64,000 nucleotides of DNA from Verrucosispora sp. NA02020 (GTDB taxonomy: Bacteria; Actinomycetota; Actinomycetes; Mycobacteriales; Micromonosporaceae): contig NZ_CP054923.1 of the NCBI RefSeq assembly GCF_013364215.1, positions 5,890,001 through 5,954,000 of the forward strand, written 5' to 3'. This document shows positions 42,538-51,353 of the stretch, one piece after another (position 1 is the first letter of the stretch; each line of letters opens with the position of its first letter). The translations under genes and the position numbers were made by a program. The notes under the pieces were generated by a model. The model made no database searches and was not told the DNA's origin. It was given only the letters and a program-made list of their open reading frames with translations.

Positions 42538-43572
42538 GTGACCAGGATCGACGACGTCGCCCGGCTGGCCGGAGTCTCCACGGCCACCGTCTCCCGGGCA
42601 CTACGCGGACTGCCGACCGTGTCGGCCGCCACGCGACACCGGGTGCTGGCCGCCGCCGAGCAGTTGCAGTACGCCGTGTCGCCGAGCGCCTCCCGGCTGG
42701 CCGGCGGACGCACCGGCACCGTCGCGGTGGTCGTCCCCCGGATCACCCGGTGGTTCTTCGGCGTCGTCGTCGAAGCGGTCGAGGACTTCCTGCACCAGGC
42801 GGGCTACGACCTGCTGCTGCACAACCTCGGTGGCCGGGAGCAGAACCGGCAACGGCTGCTGCACCCCGCCAACCTGCACAAACGGGTGGACGCGGTGATG
42901 CTGGTCGCCACCCCGCTGCGGGCACCCGAGCTGAGCGCCCTCGCCGCACTCGACCTGCCCGGCGTGACCGTCAGCTCCGGCACCGACGTACCGGGCTGGC
43001 CCTGCGTACGCATCGACGACGTGGTTGCCGCGCGGACCGCCACCCGGCACCTGCTGGACCTCGGCCACCGACGCATCGCCCACATCTCCGGCGACCCCGA
43101 CGACGAGCTCGCCTTCACCGCGCACCTGGACCGGCGCCGGGGCTATCAGGAGGCGCTGCGCGCCGCCGGGTTGTCACCCGACCCGAGCCTCGACGTGGAG
43201 TCCCGGTTCGACATCGCCGGTGGCACCCGGGCCACCGAGGAACTGCTGCGTCGGGGCGACCCGCCCACCGCGATCTTCGCCGCCTGTGACGAGATGGCGA
43301 TGGGCGCGCTGACCGCGTTACGCGACGCCGGCCTGCGGGTACCCCAGGACGTCAGCGTGATCGGCATCGACGACCACGCGCTCGCCGGGGTGCTCGGGCT
43401 GAGCACCATCGCCCAGCCCGCCGCCGAGCAGGGCCGGTTGGCCGCGAAACTGCTGCTCGACCCGCTCGCCGGACCGCCCCGGCAGCCCGGACCGCACCGG
43501 GCCACGTCGCCGGTGATCCTGAACACTCGGCTCGTCGTGCGGGAATCGACCGCACCGGCGCGGGCACACTAA
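42538..43572 (+). CDS. LacI-family regulator of the alpha-glucoside operon
   Basis: 344 residues. N-terminal LacI helix-turn-helix VTRIDDVARLAGVSTATVSRALRGLPTVSAATRHRVLAAAEQLQY with the hinge helix, then a periplasmic-binding-like sugar domain (TGTVAVVVPRITRWFFGVVVEAVEDFLHQAGYDLLL, DLGHRRIAHISGD, AIFAACDEMAMGAL, VSVIGIDDH). GTG 42538 has GGGG at 6-base spacing and gives the family start; ATG 42523 is an alternative just past the hairpin. Probably represses via the site at 38936. Confidence 0.93.
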   Translation: MTRIDDVARLAGVSTATVSRALRGLPTVSAATRHRVLAAAEQLQYAVSPSASRLAGGRTGTVAVVVPRITRWFFGVVVEAVEDFLHQAGYDLLLHNLGGREQNRQRLLHPANLHKRVDAVMLVATPLRAPELSALAALDLPGVTVSSGTDVPGWPCVRIDDVVAARTATRHLLDLGHRRIAHISGDPDDELAFTAHLDRRRGYQEALRAAGLSPDPSLDVESRFDIAGGTRATEELLRRGDPPTAIFAACDEMAMGALTALRDAGLRVPQDVSVIGIDDHALAGVLGLSTIAQPAAEQGRLAAKLLLDPLAGPPRQPGPHRATSPVILNTRLVVRESTAPARAH

Positions 43573-43632
43573 CGACCAGTCACCATCGTCGTCCGGCGAC
43601 CCGCCGGGCCGGCTCGATTACGGGAGTCCGTC

Positions 43633-45291
43633 CTGAACGACAACGCGACGCAGCAGACCACGCCCTCCGCCCCGATCACGGGCTGGTGGACCGAGGCGGT
43701 GATCTACCAGATCTACCCGCGCTCGTTCGCCGACGCCAACGGCGACGGGATCGGCGACCTGCCGGGAATCACCGCCCGCCTCGACCACCTCGCCGAACTG
43801 GGGGTCGACGCGGTCTGGCTCTCCCCGTTCTATCCGTCGCCGCAGGCCGACGCCGGTTACGACGTGGCCGACTACCGGGACGTGGAGCCGCTGTTCGGCA
43901 CGCTCGCCGACGCCGACGAGCTGATCGCGCAGGCCCGCGCCCGGGGGCTGCGGGTGATCGTCGACCTGGTGCCCAACCACACCTCGTCGGCACACCGGTG
44001 GTTCCAGGCCGCCCTGGCCGCCGCGCCGGGCAGCCCCGAACGGCAGCGGTACGTCTTCCGCGACGGCCGGGGCCCGGACGGCACCGAGCCGCCCAACGAC
44101 TGGCAGAGCGTCTTCGGCGGACCGGCCTGGACCCGGGTCCCCGACGGGCAGTGGTACCTGCACCTGTTCGACACCGCCCAGCCCGACCTGAACTGGGACG
44201 CACCGGAGGTACGCACCGAGTTCCTGGACGTGCTGCGGTTCTGGCTGGACCGGGGCGTGGACGGCTTCCGCGTCGACGTCGCGCACGGGCTGGTCAAGCA
44301 GGCCGACCTCGCCGACTGGCGGGAGCCGCAGGAGATCCTCTCCGGGCAGGAGGCCGACAAGCCCCGCCCGCCGATGTGGGACCAGGACGGCGTACACGAG
44401 ATCTACCGGGAGTGGCGGCGGCTGTTGGACGGCTACCCCGGGGAACGCGTCCTGGTCGCCGAGGCGTGGGTGGAGCCGGCCGAGCGGCTGGCCCGCTACG
44501 TCCGCCCCGACGAGATGCACCAGGCGTTCAACTTCGAGTACCTGGTCGCCTCCTGGACCGCCCCCGCCCAGTACGCGGTGATCACCCGGTCTCTGGAGGC
44601 CACCGACGCGGTCGGCGCACCCACCACGTGGGTGCTCTCCAACCACGACGTGGTCCGGCACGCGTCCCGGCTCGGGCTGCCGGTCGGCACCGCCCGGCCC
44701 AACGGCATCGGCGTCGGCGACGAGCAGCCGGACGCTGCGCTCGGGCTGCGCCGTGCCCGGGCGGCCACCCTGCTGATGCTCGGTCTGCCCGGTTCGGCCT
44801 ACCTCTACCAGGGCGAGGAGTTGGGTCTGCCCGAGCACACCAGCCTGCCCGACGAGGCCCGGCAGGACCCGACCTGGGAACGCAGTGGGCACACCCAGCG
44901 GGGCCGCGACGGCTGCCGGGTGCCGATCCCGTGGGAGGCCGACGCCCCGTCGTACGGGTTCGGGCCCACCAACGCGAGCTGGCTGCCGCAGCCGCCGGTC
45001 TGGGCCGAGTACGCCCGGGACCGCCAGCGCGACGTGCCCGGCTCGACGTACGAGATGTACCGCACGGCGTTGCGGCTGCGGCGTACGCACGGGTTGGGTC
45101 GGGGCACCCTGGAGTGGCTCTCCTCCGGCGACGACGTGCTGACCTTCCGCAACGGCGACCTGGTCGTCTCGACCAACTTCGGCCCGGAGTCCGTGCCGGT
45201 GCCCGACGGCGAGGTGCTGCACAGCAGCGCCCCGCTCAACGAGGACGGCTCCCTCCCCACCGACGTCACCGTCTGGCTCCACACCCCCTGA
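43633..45291 (+). CDS. GH13 alpha-glucosidase (oligo-1,6-glucosidase-like), CTG start
   Basis: 552 residues if started at CTG 43633. The TIM-barrel core GWWTEAVIYQIYPRSFADANGDGIGDLPGI starts well before the first GTG (43699), and the conserved WW lies at residues 17-18; no ATG/GTG/TTG precedes in frame, while GGGAG sits 7 bases before CTG. Catalytic residues: nucleophile Asp215 in GFRVDVAHG, acid/base Glu277 in VAEAW, Asp339 in SNHDVVRH. It hydrolyses alpha-glucosides imported by the upstream ABC system. Ends just before the 188-bp repeat element. Confidence 0.93.
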   Translation: MNDNATQQTTPSAPITGWWTEAVIYQIYPRSFADANGDGIGDLPGITARLDHLAELGVDAVWLSPFYPSPQADAGYDVADYRDVEPLFGTLADADELIAQARARGLRVIVDLVPNHTSSAHRWFQAALAAAPGSPERQRYVFRDGRGPDGTEPPNDWQSVFGGPAWTRVPDGQWYLHLFDTAQPDLNWDAPEVRTEFLDVLRFWLDRGVDGFRVDVAHGLVKQADLADWREPQEILSGQEADKPRPPMWDQDGVHEIYREWRRLLDGYPGERVLVAEAWVEPAERLARYVRPDEMHQAFNFEYLVASWTAPAQYAVITRSLEATDAVGAPTTWVLSNHDVVRHASRLGLPVGTARPNGIGVGDEQPDAALGLRRARAATLLMLGLPGSAYLYQGEELGLPEHTSLPDEARQDPTWERSGHTQRGRDGCRVPIPWEADAPSYGFGPTNASWLPQPPVWAEYARDRQRDVPGSTYEMYRTALRLRRTHGLGRGTLEWLSSGDDVLTFRNGDLVVSTNFGPESVPVPDGEVLHSSAPLNEDGSLPTDVTVWLHTP

Positions 45292-45310
45292 CCGTGCGCC
45301 GGGGCTGGGT

Positions 45311-45498
45311 GTAAGGAAGGGCACCTTATTAACGCCTCAGGTAGAGGAAGGGCCCCCTGTTAACACCGCCCGTCGCGGACTGCGGCAAGGCGAGCAGCCG
45401 CCGGCCGGGGCTGTCCCGTGCGGCCCGCCGGCTGGCGGTCGTTTGTTAACAGGGGGCCCTTGCTATGCACGAGGCGTTAATAAGGTGCCCTTCCTTAC
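45311..45498. repeat. 188-bp nested inverted-repeat element (family D, copy 2)
   Basis: Perfect 28-bp outer arms (45311-45338 and 45471-45498) that begin GTAAGGAAGGGCACCTTATT. Inside them, perfect 18-bp arms at 45348-45365 and 45444-45461 (AAGGGCCCCCTGTTAACA). Core of 78 bases with no ORF. It occupies almost the whole gap between the convergent GH13 and MFS genes. It resembles a MITE or an over-long bidirectional terminator. Confidence 0.92.
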
Positions 45499-45503
45499 AT
45501 CTG

Positions 45504-46928
45504 TCACAGCTTTTCGGCGCGGGTGTGCAGCAGGTCGCGGACGTCGGCGATGTCCTTGGGCGACGTCCGGGCGGCGAACCAGTACATGATCCCGGTGGGG
45601 ATGAAGAAGAGCTGGAACGCGGCCAGCCCGACGGCGTAGTTCAGCGGCGGCGGGAAGGCCGCCCGCAGGGCGTGGAAGACCACGCCGACCAGCCCGTTGC
45701 CGGCCGCCCGCCCCACCCCGTTGACCAGGTTGCCGAGGCTGTAGACGGTGCCCCGGTGCTCGGGCGGGTTGGCGTCGGCGATCAACGCGAACCAGTTCGG
45801 TGAGTTCGCCGACGTCAACGCCAACGCCAGCATTGCGGTGAGCAGGCTCAGCCCGACCGTCGGCTCGGTGAACACACTGCCCACCACCGCCGCCACCACC
45901 GCGCCGGTACCAGCGCCGTCGGGCACGTCGATGCGGATCGGCACGAAGAACAGCACCAGGTAGAGCGGGACCGCGGCGAGGATGCCGACCGCGGCGACCA
46001 GAGCCCGGCCGGAGGGCGTACGCCGTTGCAGCGCGTCGCCGATCAGACCGCCGACGATGGAGAACACGCCGCCAAGCTGGAACAGGGTGGCGAAGACGCT
46101 GCCCACCACGATCGCCGTCGCCGGTGAGTAGCCCTGGTCGCGTGCCCGCTCGGTGAAGAGCACCGGCAGCCAGACCAGCGAACCGAACGCGGCCTGTGCG
46201 GTGAGGCCCTGCAGGACGAGCCACCGGTTGGTCCGCCGACCGAGGATGACCGGCAGGTCGGAGCGGCTGATCCGGTGGTCGTACTCGGCACCGGTCGCGA
46301 GCGCGGCGGCCAGTTCCGGTTCGCTCTGCCCGCGCCGGATGTCGTAGGTGAACAGGTACGCCGCGGTGGCGGCCAGGCCGACGACGGTGAGCAGGAGGAA
46401 CGGGCGTCGCCAGTCGGCCGCGCCCAGCAGCCCGCCGACCAGCGTGCCGGCCAGCGTGCCGATGCCCTGGGAGAGTCCCCAGAAGCTCATCACCAGGCCA
46501 CGGCGGCGGGGCGAGATCAGGTCGGTGACGACCGAGAAGCCGACCGATCCGACCGCACCGAGCCCGATCGCCGCCAGCAGCTGCGCGGCGAGGAACGTCG
46601 GGTAGTTGTCGGCCAGACCGCTGCCGCCGGTGCCGACCGCCCAGATCAGCGTGCCGATCATGAGCAGTGGCTTGCGGTTGGTGCGGTCCCCGAAATACGC
46701 CCAGCCGACCGCCGCGACGGCACTGACCAGGAAGCTGATCGCAGTGACCAGGCCGAGCAGGCGCTGCGGCACCGCGAAGGAGTCGGCGATCGCGCCGTAG
46801 AGCGGCGGCACCAGCCCGATCGCCACGTTGTCCAGCGAGGCGAGCAGCACGAAGACCACGACGCTGTAGATCCGGTGCGTGGCGCTCCCGCCCCACACCC
46901 GCGCGGATCGGCCCGTGCGCAAGGTCAT
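45504..46928 (-). CDS. MFS transporter, probably sugar or drug
   Basis: 474 residues with about 12 membrane segments. Motif A-like FGDRTNRKPLLMIG in the 2-3 loop, the RRRGLVMSFWGLSQGIGTLAGT segment in helix 5, and NYAVGLAAFQLFFIPTGIMYWFAART at the C-terminus. The family resembles spinster/phthalate-like or sugar permeases; substrate cannot be told. Start ATG 46928 gives MTLRTGRSARVW; ATG 46979 is the alternative. The 3' end touches the inverted-repeat element, which may terminate it. Confidence 0.85.
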   Translation of the reverse strand: MTLRTGRSARVWGGSATHRIYSVVVFVLLASLDNVAIGLVPPLYGAIADSFAVPQRLLGLVTAISFLVSAVAAVGWAYFGDRTNRKPLLMIGTLIWAVGTGGSGLADNYPTFLAAQLLAAIGLGAVGSVGFSVVTDLISPRRRGLVMSFWGLSQGIGTLAGTLVGGLLGAADWRRPFLLLTVVGLAATAAYLFTYDIRRGQSEPELAAALATGAEYDHRISRSDLPVILGRRTNRWLVLQGLTAQAAFGSLVWLPVLFTERARDQGYSPATAIVVGSVFATLFQLGGVFSIVGGLIGDALQRRTPSGRALVAAVGILAAVPLYLVLFFVPIRIDVPDGAGTGAVVAAVVGSVFTEPTVGLSLLTAMLALALTSANSPNWFALIADANPPEHRGTVYSLGNLVNGVGRAAGNGLVGVVFHALRAAFPPPLNYAVGLAAFQLFFIPTGIMYWFAARTSPKDIADVRDLLHTRAEKL

Positions 46929-47126
46929 GCCGGCAGCCAACCAGGACCGGATATCGGCCTGGTCACCGGGTCCACCCATCCCGTCACCGCGACGGGCGGA
47001 CCGGTCCGAACCCGCGCCACCGATCCACCCAGGCCGCCGACCTGCCGAACATGCCACGACTCCGACCGACCGGACGAGGTCCGACGCCCTCATCCGGCCC
47101 GCGGATCGCGTCGCCCGCGTCGCGAT

Positions 47127-47199
47127 GATCACGCTCGATCCTGGATCGAGTGGCATCCCGGCGCCGCAATGACCACTCGATCCTGGATCGAGCACGACC
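47127..47199. repeat. Intergenic inverted repeat, family A copy 2
   Basis: Arms with CTCGATCCTGGATCGAGTGG and CCACTCGATCCTGGATCGAG, each arm itself a palindrome. Matches the copy at 5219-5295. Lies in the 361-base gap 46929-47289 together with the 17-bp tandem repeats and a terminator; that gap holds no gene. Confidence 0.88.
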
Positions 47200-47238
47200 T
47201 TGGGGCGAGCACGACCTTGGGGCGAGCACGACCTTGGG
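47190..47238. repeat. 17-bp tandem repeat, about 3 copies
   Basis: GAGCACGACCTTGGGGC at 47190-47206 and 47207-47223, and 15 bases of a third copy from 47224. The first unit overlaps the right arm of the family A repeat. Confidence 0.9.
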
Positions 47239-47246
47239 CGGCGGGA

Positions 47247-47280
47247 TCCGGGCCGGGGCGGTGTCGCACCCCGGCCCGGA
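47247..47280 (-). terminator. Terminator of the xyl operon
   Basis: 12-bp perfect stem TCCGGGCCGGGG / CCCCGGCCCGGA with a 10-base loop, 10 bases past the xylB stop. Confidence 0.8.
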
Positions 47281-47289
47281 ACGCGTGCG

Positions 47290-48708
47290 CTATCCGGCCG
47301 TCAGGCGGTCCAGGTGACGCTCCCGGGCTTCGGCGTAACGCTCCCGGATGGCCGGCACCGGCTCGGCGGCGTACTCCTCGGTGCCGGACGGTGACCACGA
47401 CGGCGGTTCCGCACCACCGAGGGCCAGCCAGGCGGCCTGGCGGGCGGCCCCGTCGGCGACGTACTCGCCGGGGGGTGGGACGACCACCGGGCTGCCGAAG
47501 ACCTGGGCGGCGATCCGGCGGACGGCGGCGGAGCGGGCCCCACCACCGACCAGGATCACCCGCCGGACGGTCGCCCCGTGGGCGGCCAGCGCGTCCAGCC
47601 CGTCGGCGAGCGCGCAGAGCAGGCCCTCCACCGCTGCCCGGGCCAGGTGGGCCGGGGTCGAGGTACCCAGGGTCAGCCCGTGCACCGCCCCGGTGGCCAG
47701 CGGCCGGTTCGGCGTCCGCTCACCCTCCAGGTACGGCACCAGGACCAGCCCGTCCGCACCGGGCGGTGCCGACAGCGCCAGCTCGGCCAACTCGTCCAAG
47801 CCGACCCGCAGCATCCCGGCGGCGGCGTCCAGCACCCGGGCCGCGTTGAGGGTGCAGACCAGCGGCAGGAACCGGCCGCTGGCGTCGGCGAAGCCGGCGA
47901 CGATCCCGGTCGGGTCGGCGGCCGGGGCGTCGGCGACGCTGAACACGGTGCCGGAGGTGCCGATCGAGACGACCACGTCGCCGGGTCCGGCGCCGACCCC
48001 GAACCCGGCGGCGGCGTTGTCCCCCGCGCCGGGTCCGAGCAGCGCACCGCCGGGCAGCGCGCCGGCCGCCTCGGCGGCACCCAGCACGGTCGGCACCCGT
48101 ACCGTCCGGCCGAGCGCCCGTTCCAGCAGGTCGGGGCGGTACTCGCCGGTGGCCGGCGACCAGTATCCGGTGCCGCTGGCGTCACTGCGGTCGGTCCGCA
48201 ACGCCGCCAGGTCGGACGATCCGGACAGCCGCCAGGTCAACCAGTCGTGCGGCAGGCAGACGGCGGCCACCCGGTCGGCGTTGGCCGGCTCGTGCCGGGC
48301 CAGCCAGCGCAGCTTGGTGACGGTGAAACTCGCCACCGGCACGCTGCCCACCGCGTCAGCCCAGAACTGCCGGCCCGCCGTACCGGCGCCGGCCTCCTCG
48401 ACCAGGTCGGCGGCGGCCTGCGCGGAGCGGGTGTCGTTCCACAGCAGCGCCGGCCGCACCACCTCGCCCGACTCGTCCAGGCAGACCATGCCGTGCTGCT
48501 GGCCGGCGACGGAGACGGCGGCGACGTCGTCCAGCCCACCGGCGGCGTCGATCGCCGTCTGGAGGGCCGACCACCAGGCCGAGGGGTCGACCTCGGTGCC
48601 GTCCGGGTGCGGGGCCCGGCCCTGGCGGACCAGGTCACCGGTGTCCGCGTCCCGGACGACCACCTTGCAGGACTGGGTGGAGGAGTCCACCCCCGCGACG
48701 AGCGGCAT
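47290..48708 (-). CDS. xylB: Xylulokinase
   Basis: 472 residues. ATP-dependent phosphorylation of D-xylulose. FGGY-kinase layout: N-terminal [39 protein letters not shown], then [42 protein letters not shown] and [18 protein letters not shown]. Starts 9 bases after the xylose isomerase stop, in the same operon. Terminator at 47247. Confidence 0.96.
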   Translation of the reverse strand: MPLVAGVDSSTQSCKVVVRDADTGDLVRQGRAPHPDGTEVDPSAWWSALQTAIDAAGGLDDVAAVSVAGQQHGMVCLDESGEVVRPALLWNDTRSAQAAADLVEEAGAGTAGRQFWADAVGSVPVASFTVTKLRWLARHEPANADRVAAVCLPHDWLTWRLSGSSDLAALRTDRSDASGTGYWSPATGEYRPDLLERALGRTVRVPTVLGAAEAAGALPGGALLGPGAGDNAAAGFGVGAGPGDVVVSIGTSGTVFSVADAPAADPTGIVAGFADASGRFLPLVCTLNAARVLDAAAGMLRVGLDELAELALSAPPGADGLVLVPYLEGERTPNRPLATGAVHGLTLGTSTPAHLARAAVEGLLCALADGLDALAAHGATVRRVILVGGGARSAAVRRIAAQVFGSPVVVPPPGEYVADGAARQAAWLALGGAEPPSWSPSGTEEYAAEPVPAIRERYAEARERHLDRLTAG

Positions 48709-48717
48709 GCCGTCGCC

Positions 48718-49905
48718 TCAGCGCGCGCCGAGCACGTGCTCGACGGCGAGCTGGTTGAGCCGGATGAAGCCGAAGCCCTTGGCGCCGGCCGCGTCGACGT
48801 CGTAGCCCTCGAACGCGCTGGTGTCGGCGAGCAGCTCGGCGTAGCCCTCACCCTCGCCCAGGGTCGGTACGCCCAGCTCGCCGACCTTGGCGGCGGCCAG
48901 TGCCTCGACCACCTCGGGGTCGGCCCGGAACGCCGCGGCCCGCTCCTTGAGCAGCAGGTAGGTCCGCATGTTCGCGGCGGCGGAGACCCACACCCCGTCC
49001 ATGTCCTCGGTGCGGGAGGGCTTGTAGTCGAAGTGGCGCGGCCCGTCGTACCCCGGGCCGCCACCCGGGGCGCCGTGCTCCAGCAGGTCCACCAGCGCGA
49101 ACGCGTTGAGCAGGTCACCGTGGCCGAAGACCAGGTCCTGGTCGTACTTGATGCCGCGCTGGCCGTTGAGGTCGATGTGGAACAGCTTGCCCTGCCAGAG
49201 CGCCTGGGCGATGCCGTGCACGAAGTTCAGCCCGGCCATCTGCTCGTGGCCGACCTCCGGGTTGACGCCGACCCGGTCGGGGTGGGCGAGCGTGGAGATG
49301 AAGGCCAGCGCGTGCCCGACGGTCGGCAGCAGGATGTCGCCGCGCGGCTCGTTCGGCTTGGGCTCCAGCGCGAAACGCAGGTCGTAGCCACGGTCGACGA
49401 CGTACTGGCAGAGCAGGTCGACCGCCTCGCGGTAGCGGTCCAGCGCGGCCTGCACGTCCTTGGCGACGTCGTACTCGCCGCCTTCCCGGCCGCCCCACAT
49501 GACGAAGGTCTGCGCGCCCAGCTCGGCGGCGAGGTCGACGTTGCGCAGCACCTTGCGCAGCGCGTACCGCCGGACGTCGCGGTCGTTGCTGGTGAAGCCG
49601 CCGTCCTTGAAGACGGGCTGCTGGAAGAGGTCGGTGGTGACCATCGGCACCACCAGGCCGGTCTCGTCGAGCGCCTTGCGGAACCGGGCGATCTGGCCGT
49701 CGCGGGCGGCGGCGTCCGCACCGAACGGCACGAGGTCGTCGTCGTGGAAGGTGACGCCGTACGCGCCCAGTTCGGCGAGCCGGTGCACCGACTCCACCGG
49801 GTCCAGGGCCGGTCGGGTGGCGTGACCGAACGGGTCTCGGCCCTGCCAGCCGACCGTCCAGAGGCCGAAGGAGAACTTGTCGACGGGGGTGGGACGGGAT
49901 GCCAT
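48718..49905 (-). CDS. xylA: Xylose isomerase
   Basis: 395 residues, class I actinobacterial type. Isomerises D-xylose to D-xylulose (and glucose to fructose). Catalytic His54 and Asp57 in FHDDDLVP, metal/catalytic Glu181 and Lys183 in [11 protein letters not shown], metal ligands in [17 protein letters not shown] and [19 protein letters not shown]. Residue numbering matches the well-studied Streptomyces enzymes. ATG 49905 has GGAGG upstream. First gene of xylAB; expression is probably controlled at the operator 49933. Confidence 0.97.
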   Translation of the reverse strand: MASRPTPVDKFSFGLWTVGWQGRDPFGHATRPALDPVESVHRLAELGAYGVTFHDDDLVPFGADAAARDGQIARFRKALDETGLVVPMVTTDLFQQPVFKDGGFTSNDRDVRRYALRKVLRNVDLAAELGAQTFVMWGGREGGEYDVAKDVQAALDRYREAVDLLCQYVVDRGYDLRFALEPKPNEPRGDILLPTVGHALAFISTLAHPDRVGVNPEVGHEQMAGLNFVHGIAQALWQGKLFHIDLNGQRGIKYDQDLVFGHGDLLNAFALVDLLEHGAPGGGPGYDGPRHFDYKPSRTEDMDGVWVSAAANMRTYLLLKERAAAFRADPEVVEALAAAKVGELGVPTLGEGEGYAELLADTSAFEGYDVDAAGAKGFGFIRLNQLAVEHVLGAR

Positions 49906-49932
49906 TACAGACCTCCGGTGGTGTCGTCCGCT

Positions 49933-49956
49933 ATTTGTTCAGTGGTTGAATTAAAT
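49933..49956. promoter_or_regulatory. XylR-type operator between xylA and xylR
   Basis: ATTTGTTCA and TGAATTAAAT form an imperfect inverted repeat around GTGGT, the only AT-rich stretch in the 76-base divergent spacer. ROK-type XylR proteins of actinomycetes bind TTnGTTnA-like inverted repeats. It lies upstream of GTG 49982, supporting that xylR start. Confidence 0.65.
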
Positions 49957-49981
49957 GGCCGCGATGTGGCAGTGTCAAGGG

Positions 49982-51214
49982 GTGACCCGACTCGCAGCCC
50001 CGGCCGGTGGCGTACGCCAGGGCAGCCTGCGTGAGCTGAACCTCGCCCTCGTCCTCGGCCGGATCGCCGCGGCCGACCGCCCGCCCTCCCGGGCCGCGCT
50101 GGCGGCCGAGACCGGGCTGACCCGAGCCACCGTCTCGGCCGTGGTGGAGGACCTCGTCGCCGGTCGACTGGTCACCGAGGCCGAGCCGACGCCACGCTCC
50201 GGTGCCGGGCGACCCGCCCGTGGCCTGGTGCTCGCCGGTGACGGCCCGGCCGGGCTCGGGCTGGAGATCAACGTCGACTACCTGGCCGCCTGCGTGGTCG
50301 ACCTCTCCGGCGAGGTCCGGCACCACACCGTGCACCGGGCCGACCTGCGCCCGGTCTCCCCCACCGACGCGCTGGCCCGGCTGGCCCGGCTCGCCGCCCA
50401 GGCGCGCGCCGACGCCGACGCCCAGGGCCTCACCCTGGCCGGCGCGGCCCTCGGCGTACCCGGGTTGGTCGACGACACCGGCCGGGTCCGCCTCGCGCCG
50501 AACCTGAGCTGGCGGGACGTGCCGGTGCCGGAACTGCTGGCCGCGCTCCCGCCGCTCACCGAGACCGTCGAGGGCGTACCGGCGCTGGTGGTGGACAACG
50601 AGGCCAACCTCGCCGCGCTCAGCGAACTGCACGCCGGCGCCGGACCGGGCAGCTTCCTGCACCTCTCCGGCGAGGTCGGCATCGGTGCCGGGATCGTGCT
50701 CGACGGCGCGTTGTTCCGGGGCGTCCGGGGCTGGAGCGGCGAGATCGGGCACATCCCGGTGCGGCCGGACGGACCGCCCTGCCGGTGTGGCGGCCGGGGC
50801 TGCCTGGAGCGTTACGCCGGACAGGAGGCGATCCTCGCCGCCGCCGGCCTGGCCGGGGCCGACCTGCCGGCCGACACCGCATCGGTGCGGCTGGCCCAAC
50901 TCGCCGAGGCCGGTGAGCCCACCGCCCGGCACGCGCTGCACGAGGCCGGTACGGCCATCGGGATCACCGTGTCGAGCGTGATCAACCTGCTGGACCTGGA
51001 CACCGTGGTACTCGGCGGTGGTTACGCCCCGCTCGCCCCCTGGATCCGGCCGCCGGTGCTCGCCGAGATCGAACGTCGGGTACTCACCGCCGCCTGGTCA
51101 CCGGTGACCGTACGACCGGCGACCCTCGGCGCCACGGCCGCCGCGGTGGGCGCGGCGGGCTCGGTGGTGCGCCGGATCATCGCCCGACCCGCCGGATGGC
51201 TGGCCCGGCTCTAG
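49982..51214 (+). CDS. xylR: ROK-family xylose regulator
   Basis: 410 residues. N-terminal winged helix (REL-NLALVLGRIAAADRPPSRAALAAETGLTRATVSAVVEDLVAGRLV), then a ROK sugar-kinase-like domain with zinc motif PCRCGGRGCLERY and the GEVGIGAGIVLDGALFRGVRGWSGEIGHIP block. The phosphate-binding DNEAN strand suggests the fold is intact, though ROK regulators usually lack kinase activity. Divergent from xylAB; GTG 49982 is preferred because the ATG at 49955 overlaps the operator. Confidence 0.88.
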   Translation: MTRLAAPAGGVRQGSLRELNLALVLGRIAAADRPPSRAALAAETGLTRATVSAVVEDLVAGRLVTEAEPTPRSGAGRPARGLVLAGDGPAGLGLEINVDYLAACVVDLSGEVRHHTVHRADLRPVSPTDALARLARLAAQARADADAQGLTLAGAALGVPGLVDDTGRVRLAPNLSWRDVPVPELLAALPPLTETVEGVPALVVDNEANLAALSELHAGAGPGSFLHLSGEVGIGAGIVLDGALFRGVRGWSGEIGHIPVRPDGPPCRCGGRGCLERYAGQEAILAAAGLAGADLPADTASVRLAQLAEAGEPTARHALHEAGTAIGITVSSVINLLDLDTVVLGGGYAPLAPWIRPPVLAEIERRVLTAAWSPVTVRPATLGATAAAVGAAGSVVRRIIARPAGWLARL

Positions 51215-51308
51215 GCCCCCGGCGTTCCTGGACGGACGGCCCTCGGAGGACCTCGGTACCCTTGCCCCCAGGCAACAAACCCGTGGACCCGAGGAGCAGA
51301 GCACCGGC

Positions 51309-51353
51309 ATGCGTACAGGTCGACAGCGCGTGGCGCAGGGCGACCGCCGGTGA
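51309..51353 (+). CDS. 14-codon upstream ORF coupled to the phosphatase
   Basis: ATG 51309 reads MRTGRQRVAQGDRR and its TGA overlaps the GTG of the phosphatase gene (GTGA). GAGGAG lies 12 bases upstream. Basic peptide, no known function; it may hand ribosomes on to a gene that lacks a good ribosome site of its own. Confidence 0.4.
   Translation: MRTGRQRVAQGDRR

Noticed and set aside
47578..50034. 818-residue open frame on the plus strand
   Set aside because: Antisense to xylB and xylA, whose family motifs are clear; composition is that of a shadow frame.
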